Positions 9,180 to 17,925 of a stretch of 64,000 nt of DNA are shown piece after piece; within the stretch, counting starts at the first letter, position 1; each line of letters starts with the position of its first letter. Position numbers and translations under genes: made by a program. Source of the DNA: Solirubrobacteraceae bacterium (GTDB lineage Bacteria > Actinomycetota > Thermoleophilia > Solirubrobacterales > Solirubrobacteraceae); assembly GCA_017882455.1 (NCBI GenBank), contig JADGPL010000012.1, positions 1 to 64,000 on the forward strand, given 5' to 3'. The notes under the pieces were generated by a model. It was not told where the DNA came from. It saw only the letters and a list, made by a program, of their open reading frames with translations, and searched no databases.

Positions 9180-9209
9180 TTGACCACTCATAGCATTTGC
9201 GGTTAGGGT
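9180..9209 (+). promoter_or_regulatory. Predicted sigma-70-type promoter of the SGNH hydrolase gene
   Basis: TTGACC at 9180-9185 and TAGGGT at 9204-9209 are separated by 18 bp. They lie in the 205-bp gap between rsfS and the hydrolase, about 50 bp before its start codon. A good Shine-Dalgarno (AGGGGAA at 9251-9257) precedes the ATG. This is sequence resemblance only. Confidence 0.5.
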
Positions 9210-9260
9210 CGCGCAGATAGCGCCGCGCGAGGGCGTGGTGCGTGGGAGTGAGGGGAATCC

Positions 9261-10496
9261 ATGCATTATTCGATCGCCGGGCGCCGGCGGCAGCAGCCTG
9301 CGCGCATCTTCGTCGCGCTTCTTGCCGCGGCGTTCATTTACGGCCTCAGCGGCCTGGCGCCGGTGGCTCACGCTGAAGGCCCAGGGTCGGGCACGCCAAC
9401 GACGGTCAGCCTGGGCGACTCGTTCATCTCGGGTGAGGCCGGGCGCTGGGCAGGCAACACCAACGAAAGCTCATCCAAGACAGACGCGCTCGGATCGACC
9501 GCATACGACGACAACTCCAGCGGCAACGGCGAACTGATCGCAGGCTGCCACCGCTCCAAGGCGGCCGAGGTCTACATCGGCGGCGGCGTCAACGGCGTGA
9601 ACCTCGCCTGCTCGGGGGCCAAGACCTCGAGCTTCTCGACCGAAGGGCTGTTCAAGCCGGGCATCGACTTCTACAACTCCGGCGGTCACGAAGGCCAGGC
9701 GCTGATGCTCCAGCACTTCGCGGCCACTCACAACGTGAAGCTCGTCGCGCTCTCGATCGGCGGCAACAACTTCAACTTCGCGGGCATCGTCACGACCTGC
9801 GTCGAGGATTTCCTGGAGTCGACGATCTTCTGGGACTTCTACTGCAGCGAAGAAAGCTCGGTGACAAACAACTTCACCTCGGGCAACGTCTCGAAAATCA
9901 AGGGTGAAGTCGAAACCGCGATCAGGAACGTCGCGACCGCGATGACGAACGCGGGCTACACGAGCTCGCAGTACACGATCCTCGTGCAGAACTACCCCTC
10001 GCCGATCCCCAACGGATCGGAATTCCGCTACACGCAGAGCGGCTACAGCAGGCAGACCACCGGCGGATGTGGCTTCTGGAACAAGGACGCCAACTACGCC
10101 AACGCGACGATGCTGCCGACGATCGACAGCACCGTGCTCGGCGCCGCTTCCGGAGTGGGCCTGTCGAACGTCAAGACGATGGAATTGAGCTCCGCCTTCA
10201 ACAGCCACCGCCTGTGCGACAAAGGCGTGGGGCTGCTCGAGGAAGAGGGGCTGTCCAACTGGAAAGCGACCGAAGCGGTGAACAAGAGCGAGTGGTTCAA
10301 CCAGATCCGCACGATCGAAACGCTGTTCGGGACGTATCAGCTCCAGGAAGACATCCACCCGAACTACTGGGCTCAGCTCGGGTTGCGCAATTGCCTGACC
10401 CAGGCGTACAACAGCGGTACGCCCAAGAGCGGAACGTGCACGACCTCGGGCTCCGGCCTGAACTCGGCGGGCGAGCCGAACATGTCGCTGCACTGA
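9261..10496 (+). CDS. Secreted SGNH/GDSL-type hydrolase
   Basis: Probable extracellular lipase or esterase, 411 residues. The signal peptide has basic residues (GRRRQQPARIF), a hydrophobic core to about residue 34 and a likely cleavage after VAHA. The four SGNH blocks are visible: VSLGDSFISGE (catalytic Ser), LACSGAKTS (block II Gly), LSIGGNNFNF (block III Asn) and DIHPNYWAQ (catalytic Asp-x-x-His). The Cys-rich middle suggests disulfides. It stands alone, between its own promoter and a strong terminator. Substrate is not predictable from sequence. Confidence 0.88.
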   Translation: MHYSIAGRRRQQPARIFVALLAAAFIYGLSGLAPVAHAEGPGSGTPTTVSLGDSFISGEAGRWAGNTNESSSKTDALGSTAYDDNSSGNGELIAGCHRSKAAEVYIGGGVNGVNLACSGAKTSSFSTEGLFKPGIDFYNSGGHEGQALMLQHFAATHNVKLVALSIGGNNFNFAGIVTTCVEDFLESTIFWDFYCSEESSVTNNFTSGNVSKIKGEVETAIRNVATAMTNAGYTSSQYTILVQNYPSPIPNGSEFRYTQSGYSRQTTGGCGFWNKDANYANATMLPTIDSTVLGAASGVGLSNVKTMELSSAFNSHRLCDKGVGLLEEEGLSNWKATEAVNKSEWFNQIRTIETLFGTYQLQEDIHPNYWAQLGLRNCLTQAYNSGTPKSGTCTTSGSGLNSAGEPNMSLH

Positions 10497-10517
10497 TCGG
10501 CCAAGCCCGCGGTGAGG

Positions 10518-10552
10518 GCGGCCGGGCGCGGAGATCGACCGCGCCCGGCCGC
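10518..10552 (+). terminator. Strong hairpin terminator after the SGNH gene
   Basis: A perfect 14-bp GC-rich stem (GCGGCCGGGCGCGG with its complement) closes a 7-nt loop, AGATCGA. A further GCCCGC/GCGGGC pair flanks it at 10505-10510 and 10554-10559. It starts 22 nt after the stop codon. There is no T-run, which is common for actinobacterial terminators. Confidence 0.75.
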
Positions 10553-10661
10553 TGCGGGCCAGTTGCGAAGATTGGCGCGTGAGCACGACCGCGCCTAGCC
10601 ACACGCCACGCGCCGATCTGCGCGAGCGGCTGAGTCATCAGCTCACGCAGGAGCGCGTCAC

Positions 10662-11495
10662 CTAGTACTCGGGGAGCACAGCTGGGGTGCGCTCCCTGCG
10701 TGCGATCAGGATCGTTGCCGCCTGCGTGAGCAGCGCCAGTGCCGTGGCGAGCGCAAAGGCCGCAGGGGTGCCCAGTCGATGCAGCGAGATGGCGAGGGTG
10801 AAGCAGAACAGCGCGAACGCCACGAAGCCGCTGATGAGGCCCCGCAGCAGGCGCAGCAGCTCGTCGGTTCCACGTTGGGCGTGCGTGAAGGTCGAGAGCA
10901 CCGTGGCGATTATGGGAAACGGAGCCAGCAGTCCGCTCAGCTGTGGCCCGAGCCAGCCGGCCACGGCGGTCAGCGTCAGGACCAGGACCAGCGCGCAACC
11001 GGCCCGCACGGGCAGATCCCACACGGGAGGCGCGGGGTGGCTCTGGGCAGGCGCGTCCGGGTGCGGCAGCGAGGCGAGACCGACGAGCAACCCGACCCCG
11101 GTGATCCCGAGCGCCACGCCTGCTGGGATCGAGAACGTGCTGAAGATGGCTGTGCCCACTGCGAACGCGAGCCATCCTGCGAGCATGCTCGCGCCCCAGA
11201 ACAGGCGACCGGCCAGACGGGCATAGACGACGACGAACGCGATCAACGAGACGAGGCCAAGCAACGTTCCCGCGGCCGCTCCGGCGGCAAAGGCCCGCCC
11301 GTGGGCGAGCGCGTACACCAGCAGGATCGGGCCCGCCACCACCGGAAGCCCGGCTATCAGGCCGCCGACGCGGGGCCCGAAGCGCCGGGCGGCGAGCGAC
11401 GCTCCGACCACGAACGCCGGAGCGAGCAGCAGCTTGATCGCGAGCAGGGTCACCCGTGGATGATGACGCACGCATCTCGTGGCCGGCCGGCGCAT
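10662..11495 (-). CDS. Multi-pass membrane protein of unknown function
   Basis: The 277-residue protein is almost wholly hydrophobic, with about eight predicted membrane segments. Examples are LLAIKLLLAPAFVVGASLAA, GLIAGLPVVAGPILLVYALA, AGVALGITGVGLLVGLASL and FALATALALLTQAATILIA. One cytoplasmic or external loop (PHPDAPAQSHPAPP) divides the two halves. The ATG at 11495 is preceded at 6 nt by GGAGG, which decides the start over an internal GTG at 11453. I do not recognise the family. No co-directional partner is close. Confidence 0.7.
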   Translation of the reverse strand: MRRPATRCVRHHPRVTLLAIKLLLAPAFVVGASLAARRFGPRVGGLIAGLPVVAGPILLVYALAHGRAFAAGAAAGTLLGLVSLIAFVVVYARLAGRLFWGASMLAGWLAFAVGTAIFSTFSIPAGVALGITGVGLLVGLASLPHPDAPAQSHPAPPVWDLPVRAGCALVLVLTLTAVAGWLGPQLSGLLAPFPIIATVLSTFTHAQRGTDELLRLLRGLISGFVAFALFCFTLAISLHRLGTPAAFALATALALLTQAATILIARRERTPAVLPEY

Positions 11496-11568
11496 GGGTG
11501 TCCTCCGCGCGCAGACGCAGCGGCTGGGTCACGGCGCCGAGCCGTGAGTCGGCGAGGCAGGCGGAATC

Positions 11569-12927
11569 TCAAGCGGCGGCAGGCAGGCGCTCAGGCGCGG
11601 GCGAGTTGCGGGAGCGGCTCGCCGACGCTCGCTCGCGCAGGAGAACGGTGCCTCCGTGAGCCGGGCTGATGGTGATGCTGCGCCGGCGTGTCTTCTCGGG
11701 GTGCGCGCCGACCGCGGCCAGCTCGAATCGCGCCAGCACCGCGCGGATCGCGATCTTCATCTCCACCAGCGCAAAGCTCGCGCCCAGGCAGCGCCGCCGG
11801 CCGCCGCCGAACGGGATCCAGGTGTAGGTGCCGGGCGCCTGCTCCAGGAAGCGCTCCGGATGAAATGCGTAGGGGTCCGGGTAGATCGCCGGATCGTGGT
11901 GCACGAGGTAGGCGTTCGCCAGCAGGACCACGCCCGCCGGGTAGCGCACGTTGCCGATCGTCACGGGCTTCTTCACCAGGCGCGGCTCCGCGTTGGGGAG
12001 TACCGGGCGGTGACGCAGGATCTCGTTGATGGTCGCCGTCAGGTACTCCTCGCCCGAGCCATCCTCGATCTCGCAGCTCAGGCGTGCGAGCACGGCGGGC
12101 TCGCGGGCGAGGCGCTCGAAGGTCCAGGCGAGCTGGGAGGCCGTCGTCTCGTGTCCCGCCACCAACGCCGTCATCAGCTCATCGCGGAGCTCCTGGGCGC
12201 TCATCGGCGTTCCGTCCTCGTGCTCGGCCGCGAGCAGCATCGCCAGGACGTCCTCGCGATCGGCGCCCTCGCGCCTGCGCTCCTCGATCAGGGCGTAGAT
12301 GAGCTCGTCGATGCGGGCTCCGAGCCGCTCGAAGCCGGCGAGCGGCGTTACGCGGCTGAGGGCGCGAGGCGGCGGGGGCAGCAGCGACAGCGGGCTGTCG
12401 CCGAAGGTGAGGAGCTTGGTGAGCAGAGCGCGCAGAGAATCGAGCTTCGCACCGCGCTCGAGCCCGAACACCGCGCGCAGGATGATCTCGAGCGTCAGCC
12501 GTTGCAGGCGGGGGTGAAGCTCCACGGGCACATCCAGCGGCCAGCTGTCGATCTCGCGCTCGGTCAGCTCGCTCATCAGGCTTGACAGGCGCTGCATCTT
12601 CTCGCCGTGGAACGCGGGAAGCATCAACTTGCGCTGCTGGAGGTGGGGGCCCTCGTCGAGGAGGATCACCGAGTGCGTGCCCACGACCGGTTCGAGGATC
12701 CTGGCGCCCTCGCCGGGGTGCAGGACGTCGGGCGGCGCCTGAAAGAGATCCTTGATCGCGTCCGGATCGGAGATCATCACCAGCGGTGGCTGGCCGACGA
12801 GGCGAATCGTGAAGGGGACGCCATAGCGGGCGCGACAGCGCTCGAGGAAGGCGGTCGGCCGGCTCCAGAAGCCGAGCGTCTGCAGCAGCACCGGCATACG
12901 CGGGCCGGGGGGGAGCTTGTCAGTCAT
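11569..12927 (-). CDS. Cytochrome P450
   Basis: Haem monooxygenase of about 452 residues. The I-helix oxygen-binding motif AGHETT is at residues 257-262, the K-helix EILR at 302-305, and the haem loop PFGGGRRRCLG with the thiolate Cys at about 380. All three are intact. There is no membrane anchor. The start is ATG 12927, because GGAGG lies 5 nt before it; ATG 12939 would put that Shine-Dalgarno inside the gene. It diverges from a TetR regulator, and a TTGACA-N16-TATACT promoter overlaps a palindrome, so it is almost certainly repressed by that regulator. Substrate unknown; the nearby lipid genes hint at a fatty acid or lipid. Confidence 0.93.
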   Translation of the reverse strand: MTDKLPPGPRMPVLLQTLGFWSRPTAFLERCRARYGVPFTIRLVGQPPLVMISDPDAIKDLFQAPPDVLHPGEGARILEPVVGTHSVILLDEGPHLQQRKLMLPAFHGEKMQRLSSLMSELTEREIDSWPLDVPVELHPRLQRLTLEIILRAVFGLERGAKLDSLRALLTKLLTFGDSPLSLLPPPPRALSRVTPLAGFERLGARIDELIYALIEERRREGADREDVLAMLLAAEHEDGTPMSAQELRDELMTALVAGHETTASQLAWTFERLAREPAVLARLSCEIEDGSGEEYLTATINEILRHRPVLPNAEPRLVKKPVTIGNVRYPAGVVLLANAYLVHHDPAIYPDPYAFHPERFLEQAPGTYTWIPFGGGRRRCLGASFALVEMKIAIRAVLARFELAAVGAHPEKTRRRSITISPAHGGTVLLRERASASRSRNSPAPERLPAAA

Positions 12928-12960
12928 GAACGCCTCCATCTGATTCCGCTACACTAAGCC

Positions 12961-12997
12961 ATACGTATGAGTATATCTACTCGATGGTATCTGTCAA
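12961..12997 (-). promoter_or_regulatory. P450 promoter overlapped by a TetR-type operator
   Basis: On the minus strand TTGACA (12992-12997) and TATACT (12970-12975) are spaced by 16 bp, close to consensus. A dyad ATAC-N4-GAGTA-N4-TACTC-N4-GTAT fills 12961-12990 and covers the -10 box and spacer. Nine of the 13 positions per arm match. Placement between the P450 and the TetR gene suggests it is the operator for both. Confidence 0.7.
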
Positions 12998-13061
12998 GCA
13001 ATCCGCCCGGCCCTGTCAGCGTGGCGCTTGCGGCCATCGCGGCAACGAGGCCGAGGCTCTG

Positions 13062-13736
13062 ATGCCGCGGGGCGAGTTCGATCGCAGTGCGCGTAAGGCC
13101 CAGACCCGCGGGCGGCTGCTCGAGGCCGCCGCCCGCGTGTATGCGCGACGGGGCTTCAACGGGGCGACGCTCGAAGAGGTCGCGGCCGAGGCGGGCTTCA
13201 CCAAGGGCGCCGTGTACGGGCATTTCGGCAGCAAGGAGAACCTGCTGCTGGCGCTGATGGAGGAGCATCTGACCCGGCAGGTCATCGAGCAGGTCGCCCT
13301 GTTCGACCGCGAGCGCATCACCTGGGAGCGCCCGCTGGCCGGGAGCGCGCGGTGGATGGAGCAGCTCGAGGCCGATCCAGATCCGTTTCGGCTGTTCGTG
13401 GAGCTTTGGATCTACGCCCAGCGCGACGAGCGCCTGCGCCAGCGCCTGGCCGAGGGGCTGCAGACGCTGCGCGTCACCTTCGCCCGCTTCGCGACCGCGA
13501 GCGCGCTTGACGCTGGCCTCGAGCCTCCCGCGCACGCCGGCGAGCAGTTCGCCAACGTGATGCTCGCCCTGGGCCTCGGTATGCCGATGCTCAAGCTGAT
13601 CGACCACGACAGCCTTCCCCCGTCGCTGCTCGGCGCCGTGCTGTCGGTCCTGATCCGCGCCGTGGAGTCCAGCCCCGAGGCGCGCGCGCTGCTCGCCGAG
13701 CCGGATCGAGCGCTGGCGCTCGATCCAGGCGCCTGA
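13062..13736 (+). CDS. TetR family transcriptional regulator
   Basis: One-component repressor of 224 residues. The helix-turn-helix is ATLEEVAAEAGFTKGAVYGH at about residues 38-57, followed by FGSKENLLLALMEEHL, which is standard for TetR N-termini. The C-terminal two-thirds would bind the ligand. ATG 13062 puts the DNA-binding domain at the usual distance, with GAGG sequences just upstream. It is divergent from the P450 and lies before the MMPL operon. A palindrome between it and the P450, and a matching half-site before the MMPL gene, suggest it controls all three units. Confidence 0.9.
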   Translation: MPRGEFDRSARKAQTRGRLLEAAARVYARRGFNGATLEEVAAEAGFTKGAVYGHFGSKENLLLALMEEHLTRQVIEQVALFDRERITWERPLAGSARWMEQLEADPDPFRLFVELWIYAQRDERLRQRLAEGLQTLRVTFARFATASALDAGLEPPAHAGEQFANVMLALGLGMPMLKLIDHDSLPPSLLGAVLSVLIRAVESSPEARALLAEPDRALALDPGA

Positions 13737-13789
13737 CGGTCGCGCCAGGCCAGGTGGGCGCGCCGCCATCTGCCCAGCGCGCATGTAAC

Positions 13790-13801
13790 TACTGATACGT
13801 A
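13790..13801 (-). promoter_or_regulatory. Second copy of the TetR half-operator before the MMPL gene
   Basis: Read on the minus strand the site is TACGTATCAGTA. It matches 11 of 12 bases of TACGTATGAGTA at 12962-12973 in the P450/TetR operator. It lies 54 nt before the chosen MMPL start. The other half of the dyad is weak here. Confidence 0.5.
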
Positions 13802-13854
13802 CCCGGGCAGGCCCCCGATGCGCCCGGCCTGCCGCGCGGCCTAGCTTGCGATTG

Positions 13855-16800
13855 ATGATCCGTCTGGCGCGACTCTCGATCAACCGGCCGAAGGCGGCCC
13901 TGCTCGCATGGGGCGCCGTTGCGGTGGTGCTGAGCGTCATCGGACTCGGTGTCGCGCACTCGCTCTCACCGTCGATCGTGGTCGTGCCCGGGACCGAGTC
14001 CTCGCGTGCCCAGCAGCTCGCGAATGCCCATTTCGGCCCGACCCAGCTCGTGCCAATCCTGCTCCGCGGGCCCGCCGCCCAGCTGAACAGCCAGGGGCCA
14101 CGACTTGTGCGCGACCTCGTCAAGCGCCCGCACACGCGCGTGCTCTCGGCCTGGGACGCCGGCGCCGCCTCGCAGGGACTGCGGCCCTCGGCCACCGCCG
14201 CGATGATCGTCGTGTCCGTCGACCGCCCTGAGAAGGAAGTGGTCAACCACGACCAGGCGCAGATCGAACGGCTGGTCGCACGCGATACCGGCCAGGCCGT
14301 GCACGCGAGCGTGACCGGTCAGCCCTCGATCGATCGCGCGCTCAAGAACCAGGCGCTCGACACCACCCTGCGCTCGGAGCTGATCGCGCTCGCAATCCTG
14401 TTCGTGTTGCTGATGCTCGCCCTGCGCGCACCCGTGGCGGCCGTGGTCGTGACGCTGGTCGGCGCAGCGACCGTGCTGTCGGCCTTCGGCTTGATGGCGC
14501 TGCTCGGGCGGCTCATCGACACCGACCCGATTGCCGTGGCGCTGGCCTCGATGACCGGTCTGGCCCTGGGCGTCGGCTACTCGCTGCTGATCCTCGACCG
14601 CTTCCATCAGCAGGGGGCGGTGGCCGGAGCGGAGCCGCGCGATGCGACGCTCGCCGCGTCGAAGGCGGTCGCGACCACCGGGCGTGCCGTGCTGTTGGCC
14701 GGAACCGGCCTGATCCTCGCGCTGGTGCTCGCCACGGCAATCGCCCCTACGAAGATCCTCGCCTCGCTCGGGATCGGCGTGCTGCTCTGCTCCGCGCTGG
14801 CGCTCGGCGGCTCCGTCGTCGTGATGCCTGCCGCGCTCGTGCTGTTCGGACGTAAGGTGGTCGGTGCGGCCGCCCCGGCTCCGGCGGCCATCACGCGCGA
14901 CTGGGACCGCCTCGTCTCGACCGGCGCCTGGGTACGCAGGCGGGCGGTGCTCGCCGGAGCGCTCGCGACAGCTGTGCTGCTCGGGCTGGCTGTACCCGCG
15001 CTGAACCTGCGGACGGGGCCGCCTGACGTCAGTCAGCTGCCCAACGGGGAGCCGGCACGGCGCTCGTTCGAAACGGTGGCGCGCGTGATGGGGGCAGGCT
15101 GGCCGACCCCCTACAACCTGATCGTCGTGAGCCCGGGCGGCCCAATCACGACCTCCACACGCCTGGCCGCGCTCGACCAGCTGCAGGAACAGATCGCTCG
15201 CGACCCCAGTGTCGCGTCCGTTGCCGGCCCGGGCGAGCTCAGCGCCCAGACGAAGCCGCTGGGCAAGCTTCCGGTCTCGCTCCAGGAATCCAGCAAGCTG
15301 CTCACGGGCGGCAAGCACGACCTGCAGCGACTCGTGGCCGGGCTCGGTCAGGCCGGAAGCGGCGCCAAGCAGCTGCAGAGCGGCCTGCGCTCTGCGAGCG
15401 CAGGCGCGGGGCAGCTGCACAGCGGGTCCGGCAGCGCGGGTGCCGGAGCGGCCCAGCTGCACGCCGGACTAGTCTCCGCGCGCAGTGGCTCGGCGCAGCT
15501 CTCGAATGGGCTCACCCAGGCGCTCGCCGGGGCGAGCGCGCTCAAGAGCGGCGCCACCCAGGCGCTGGCGGGCTCGATCGAACTGACCAACGGGCTCGGT
15601 TCGGCGCACGCGCCCGTTGCGGCCGGACTGCCCTCGCTGAAGCAGCTCGCCGGCTTGACGGCCGCCACCAAGGGCGCCGTCGGCGCGCTGCAGGGTCAGA
15701 CACAGGGCGCTGCCGGAGACCTGGCGAGCGCGACTGAAGCCCTGCGCGCCATGACCTCTGGCAAGCAGGATCCGCACTATGCCGAAGCGCTCTCCGCACT
15801 CGAAGGTGCGGGTGGAGCGCTCGGCGCGCTCGCGCAGGGTCTCGGCAGCCTGGCGCCGGACGTGAGCAGCGCGGCCGGCCTGGCTTCGAGTGCCGCCACC
15901 CAGGGCTCCTTCCTGGCGAGCGCGCTGGCGCAGCTGCACACCGGCGCCTCCCAGTTGCAGGCCGGACTGGCCAAGCTCCGCGGCGGCGATCTGCAGCTCG
16001 CGGCCGGAATCCAGAAGCTCTCTGGTGGCAGCGGAGCGCTCACCAGCGGACTGGCTCAGCTGCGGGACGGCGCCAGCGCACTCGAAGCGGGACTCGACCA
16101 GCTGACCACCGGCGCCGGCCAGCTCGAAAGCGGCCTCGCCGGCGGCGTGTCGCCGACCGGGCAGCTGGTGAACGGACTGGGCGTCATGCAGGCGAGCGTG
16201 TCCAAGTTCCGCGGCCAGCTGCCCTCGCCGAAGGAGCTCGAAGAACTCCAGAGCAAGTCCCCGGGCCTGTTCAACTCCGGTTACTTCCTGCTCGCCGCGA
16301 TCGCCGGGGCGCCTGCCGCGAGCAGCAACGCGGCGGGCTTCACGGTGAACGTCACGCGCGGTGGCAACGCCGCGCAGATCGTCGTCGTCTCGCGCTATCG
16401 CTCGAGCGCGCGGCGTACGGCGGCGCTCGGCGATCGGCTGGATCTGCTCGCGCGCCGCTTCGCCACGCGCAACCACCTACAGGTGGCGATCGGCGGTCCC
16501 GCCGGCAACCTCGGTGACTTCACGAGCGCGACCAACTCGCGCCTGCCATGGGTGGTGGTGGCCCTGGCGCTCGCCGCCGTGCTCATGCTCGGTCTTGCAT
16601 TGCGGGCGCTCGTGCTGCCCGTCGTCGCGGTACTCTTCAACCTGATCCTCGCCGCCGCGACCTTCGGCATCATGGAGCTGCTGTTCGGCGGGAGCCATCC
16701 GCCGCTCGGAGGCCCGGGGTACCTGGATCCGATGTCCATCATCGGCATCTTCACCGCCATCTTCGGGATATCGCTGGTCTTCCTCGTCGTGCTGCTCACG

Positions 16801-17217
16801 CGCACTCGCGAGGAGATGCAGGCCGGCCTGGACGTCGACGGCGCCCTCGATGTGGCGCTGCGGCGCACTGCCGCGGCCAGCACTGGGACCGGCCTGCTGA
16901 TGATCTCCGCGGTGACACCGTTTGCAACGACGGGCCTGCTGACGGTCCGGGAGTTCGGTGTGGGGGTGGCGGTGGCGGTGGCGCTCGACGCGTTCCTGCT
17001 GAGGCCCGTGCTGCTGCCGGCCGCGGTCGAGCTGCTCGGCAGGCGCGCCTGGTGGCCGACACGACCGATGCGCAGTGAACTACTGAGACCAGAGCAGCAG
17101 CGCGCCCCGATGGCAGGAGCGACGGACGAGCTTAGGGTCGGCCATAGCGCGCCTGACCGCAGGAACTCGCCGGGGGATGCGAACCCGCCGGCCCCCACGA
17201 AGGAGGAGATTCGATGA
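13855..17217 (+). CDS. MMPL/RND family lipid transporter with coil-rich extracytoplasmic insert
   Basis: Inner-membrane transporter of about 1120 residues, two repeats of one plus five membrane segments. An N-terminal helix (AALLAWGAVAVVLSVIGLGV), then clusters at about 175-330 (ELIALAILFVLLMLALRAPV) and 895-1070 (WVVVALALAAVLMLGLALRA). The second extracytoplasmic loop, about residues 465-800, is filled with short repeats of the type GAxQLxxGLxxAxxG (for example GAKQLQSGLRSASAGAGQL), as in YhgE/Pip-type proteins. It likely exports lipids, like mycobacterial MmpL, but substrate is inference. ATG 13855 is preferred over TTG 13846. Its stop overlaps the next start (ATGA). Confidence 0.88.
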   Translation: MIRLARLSINRPKAALLAWGAVAVVLSVIGLGVAHSLSPSIVVVPGTESSRAQQLANAHFGPTQLVPILLRGPAAQLNSQGPRLVRDLVKRPHTRVLSAWDAGAASQGLRPSATAAMIVVSVDRPEKEVVNHDQAQIERLVARDTGQAVHASVTGQPSIDRALKNQALDTTLRSELIALAILFVLLMLALRAPVAAVVVTLVGAATVLSAFGLMALLGRLIDTDPIAVALASMTGLALGVGYSLLILDRFHQQGAVAGAEPRDATLAASKAVATTGRAVLLAGTGLILALVLATAIAPTKILASLGIGVLLCSALALGGSVVVMPAALVLFGRKVVGAAAPAPAAITRDWDRLVSTGAWVRRRAVLAGALATAVLLGLAVPALNLRTGPPDVSQLPNGEPARRSFETVARVMGAGWPTPYNLIVVSPGGPITTSTRLAALDQLQEQIARDPSVASVAGPGELSAQTKPLGKLPVSLQESSKLLTGGKHDLQRLVAGLGQAGSGAKQLQSGLRSASAGAGQLHSGSGSAGAGAAQLHAGLVSARSGSAQLSNGLTQALAGASALKSGATQALAGSIELTNGLGSAHAPVAAGLPSLKQLAGLTAATKGAVGALQGQTQGAAGDLASATEALRAMTSGKQDPHYAEALSALEGAGGALGALAQGLGSLAPDVSSAAGLASSAATQGSFLASALAQLHTGASQLQAGLAKLRGGDLQLAAGIQKLSGGSGALTSGLAQLRDGASALEAGLDQLTTGAGQLESGLAGGVSPTGQLVNGLGVMQASVSKFRGQLPSPKELEELQSKSPGLFNSGYFLLAAIAGAPAASSNAAGFTVNVTRGGNAAQIVVVSRYRSSARRTAALGDRLDLLARRFATRNHLQVAIGGPAGNLGDFTSATNSRLPWVVVALALAAVLMLGLALRALVLPVVAVLFNLILAAATFGIMELLFGGSHPPLGGPGYLDPMSIIGIFTAIFGISLVFLVVLLTRTREEMQAGLDVDGALDVALRRTAAASTGTGLLMISAVTPFATTGLLTVREFGVGVAVAVALDAFLLRPVLLPAAVELLGRRAWWPTRPMRSELLRPEQQRAPMAGATDELRVGHSAPDRRNSPGDANPPAPTKEEIR

Positions 17218-17912
17218 GAAGGCTCAAGCTGATGGCAGTACCGCTCGCCGGGATTCTGTGTGTCGGAGGTCTTGGAGGGCTTGCCTACGCAAGCTCGCAG
17301 TTCACCCAGGCCTCCAATGTCACGCTGACTGCGACCAAGTCAGGCAAGCCGACCGGCTTCAAGGCCAGCCTGCTTTCGAGCGATCCCGGCGCTGTGCAGC
17401 CCCAGGGGCTGAAGACGCTCACGATCACATTCCCGGCCAACACCAAGTTCAACTTCAAGAGCACGGCGATCAAGCAGTGCAAGGCCAGCGAAGTCGAAAT
17501 CAAGGCGACCCTGGGCAAGGCGTGTCCCGCCAAGAGCCGGATCGGGACGGGCACCGCGGTGGCCAACGGAGCGCCCGTGATACCCGTCATCCCCGAGAAC
17601 GCCGCGGCATTCGCCGGCGCCAAGCGGATCATCTTCCTGCTGACACCCAAGGGCTCGGCCGGTCAGGTGCTGGTGCTCTACGGATCTGTGGCGGCCAACA
17701 AGGTCACAACCCAGGTTCCTGTGATCAACGCGGGCGGGCTCAACGTCGTCATCACCGCGCTCGACCTCACCGTCAAGACCATCGGCAGCGGCTCCAACGC
17801 CTTCGTCACCGCGGGCAAGTGCACCAAAGGGAAATTCGGAGTGACATCGCACTTCGTCTATCAGTCCGGGGCGCAGTTGACGCTCGCCAGCTCCTCCAAG
17901 TGCGTCAAGTGA
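17214..17912 (+). CDS. Secreted protein of unknown function, coupled to MMPL
   Basis: The 232-residue protein has a signal peptide: KLMAVPLAGILCVGGLGGLAYA, cleavage likely after AYA. The mature part is beta-rich and has five cysteines (for example QCKASEV, KACPAKSR, GKCTKGKFG, SSKCVK). SRIGTGTA and the closing SHFVYQSGAQLTLASSSKC suggest a compact secreted domain. A strong Shine-Dalgarno, AAGGAGGAG, lies inside the end of the MMPL gene. Coupling to the transporter suggests a periplasmic or surface partner for lipid export. The family is unknown to me, though similar repeated secreted proteins are common in Thermoleophilia. Confidence 0.7.
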   Translation: MRRLKLMAVPLAGILCVGGLGGLAYASSQFTQASNVTLTATKSGKPTGFKASLLSSDPGAVQPQGLKTLTITFPANTKFNFKSTAIKQCKASEVEIKATLGKACPAKSRIGTGTAVANGAPVIPVIPENAAAFAGAKRIIFLLTPKGSAGQVLVLYGSVAANKVTTQVPVINAGGLNVVITALDLTVKTIGSGSNAFVTAGKCTKGKFGVTSHFVYQSGAQLTLASSSKCVK

Positions 17913-17925
17913 GCGAGGGACCGCG

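Noticed and set aside
10579-10665. 28-residue frame starting at GTG 10579.
   Set aside because: It has no Shine-Dalgarno, no family, and ends against the convergent gene; chance coding is as likely.
14600-16476. Long antisense frames through the MMPL gene.
   Set aside because: They mirror repeats of the real gene and lack domain signals.
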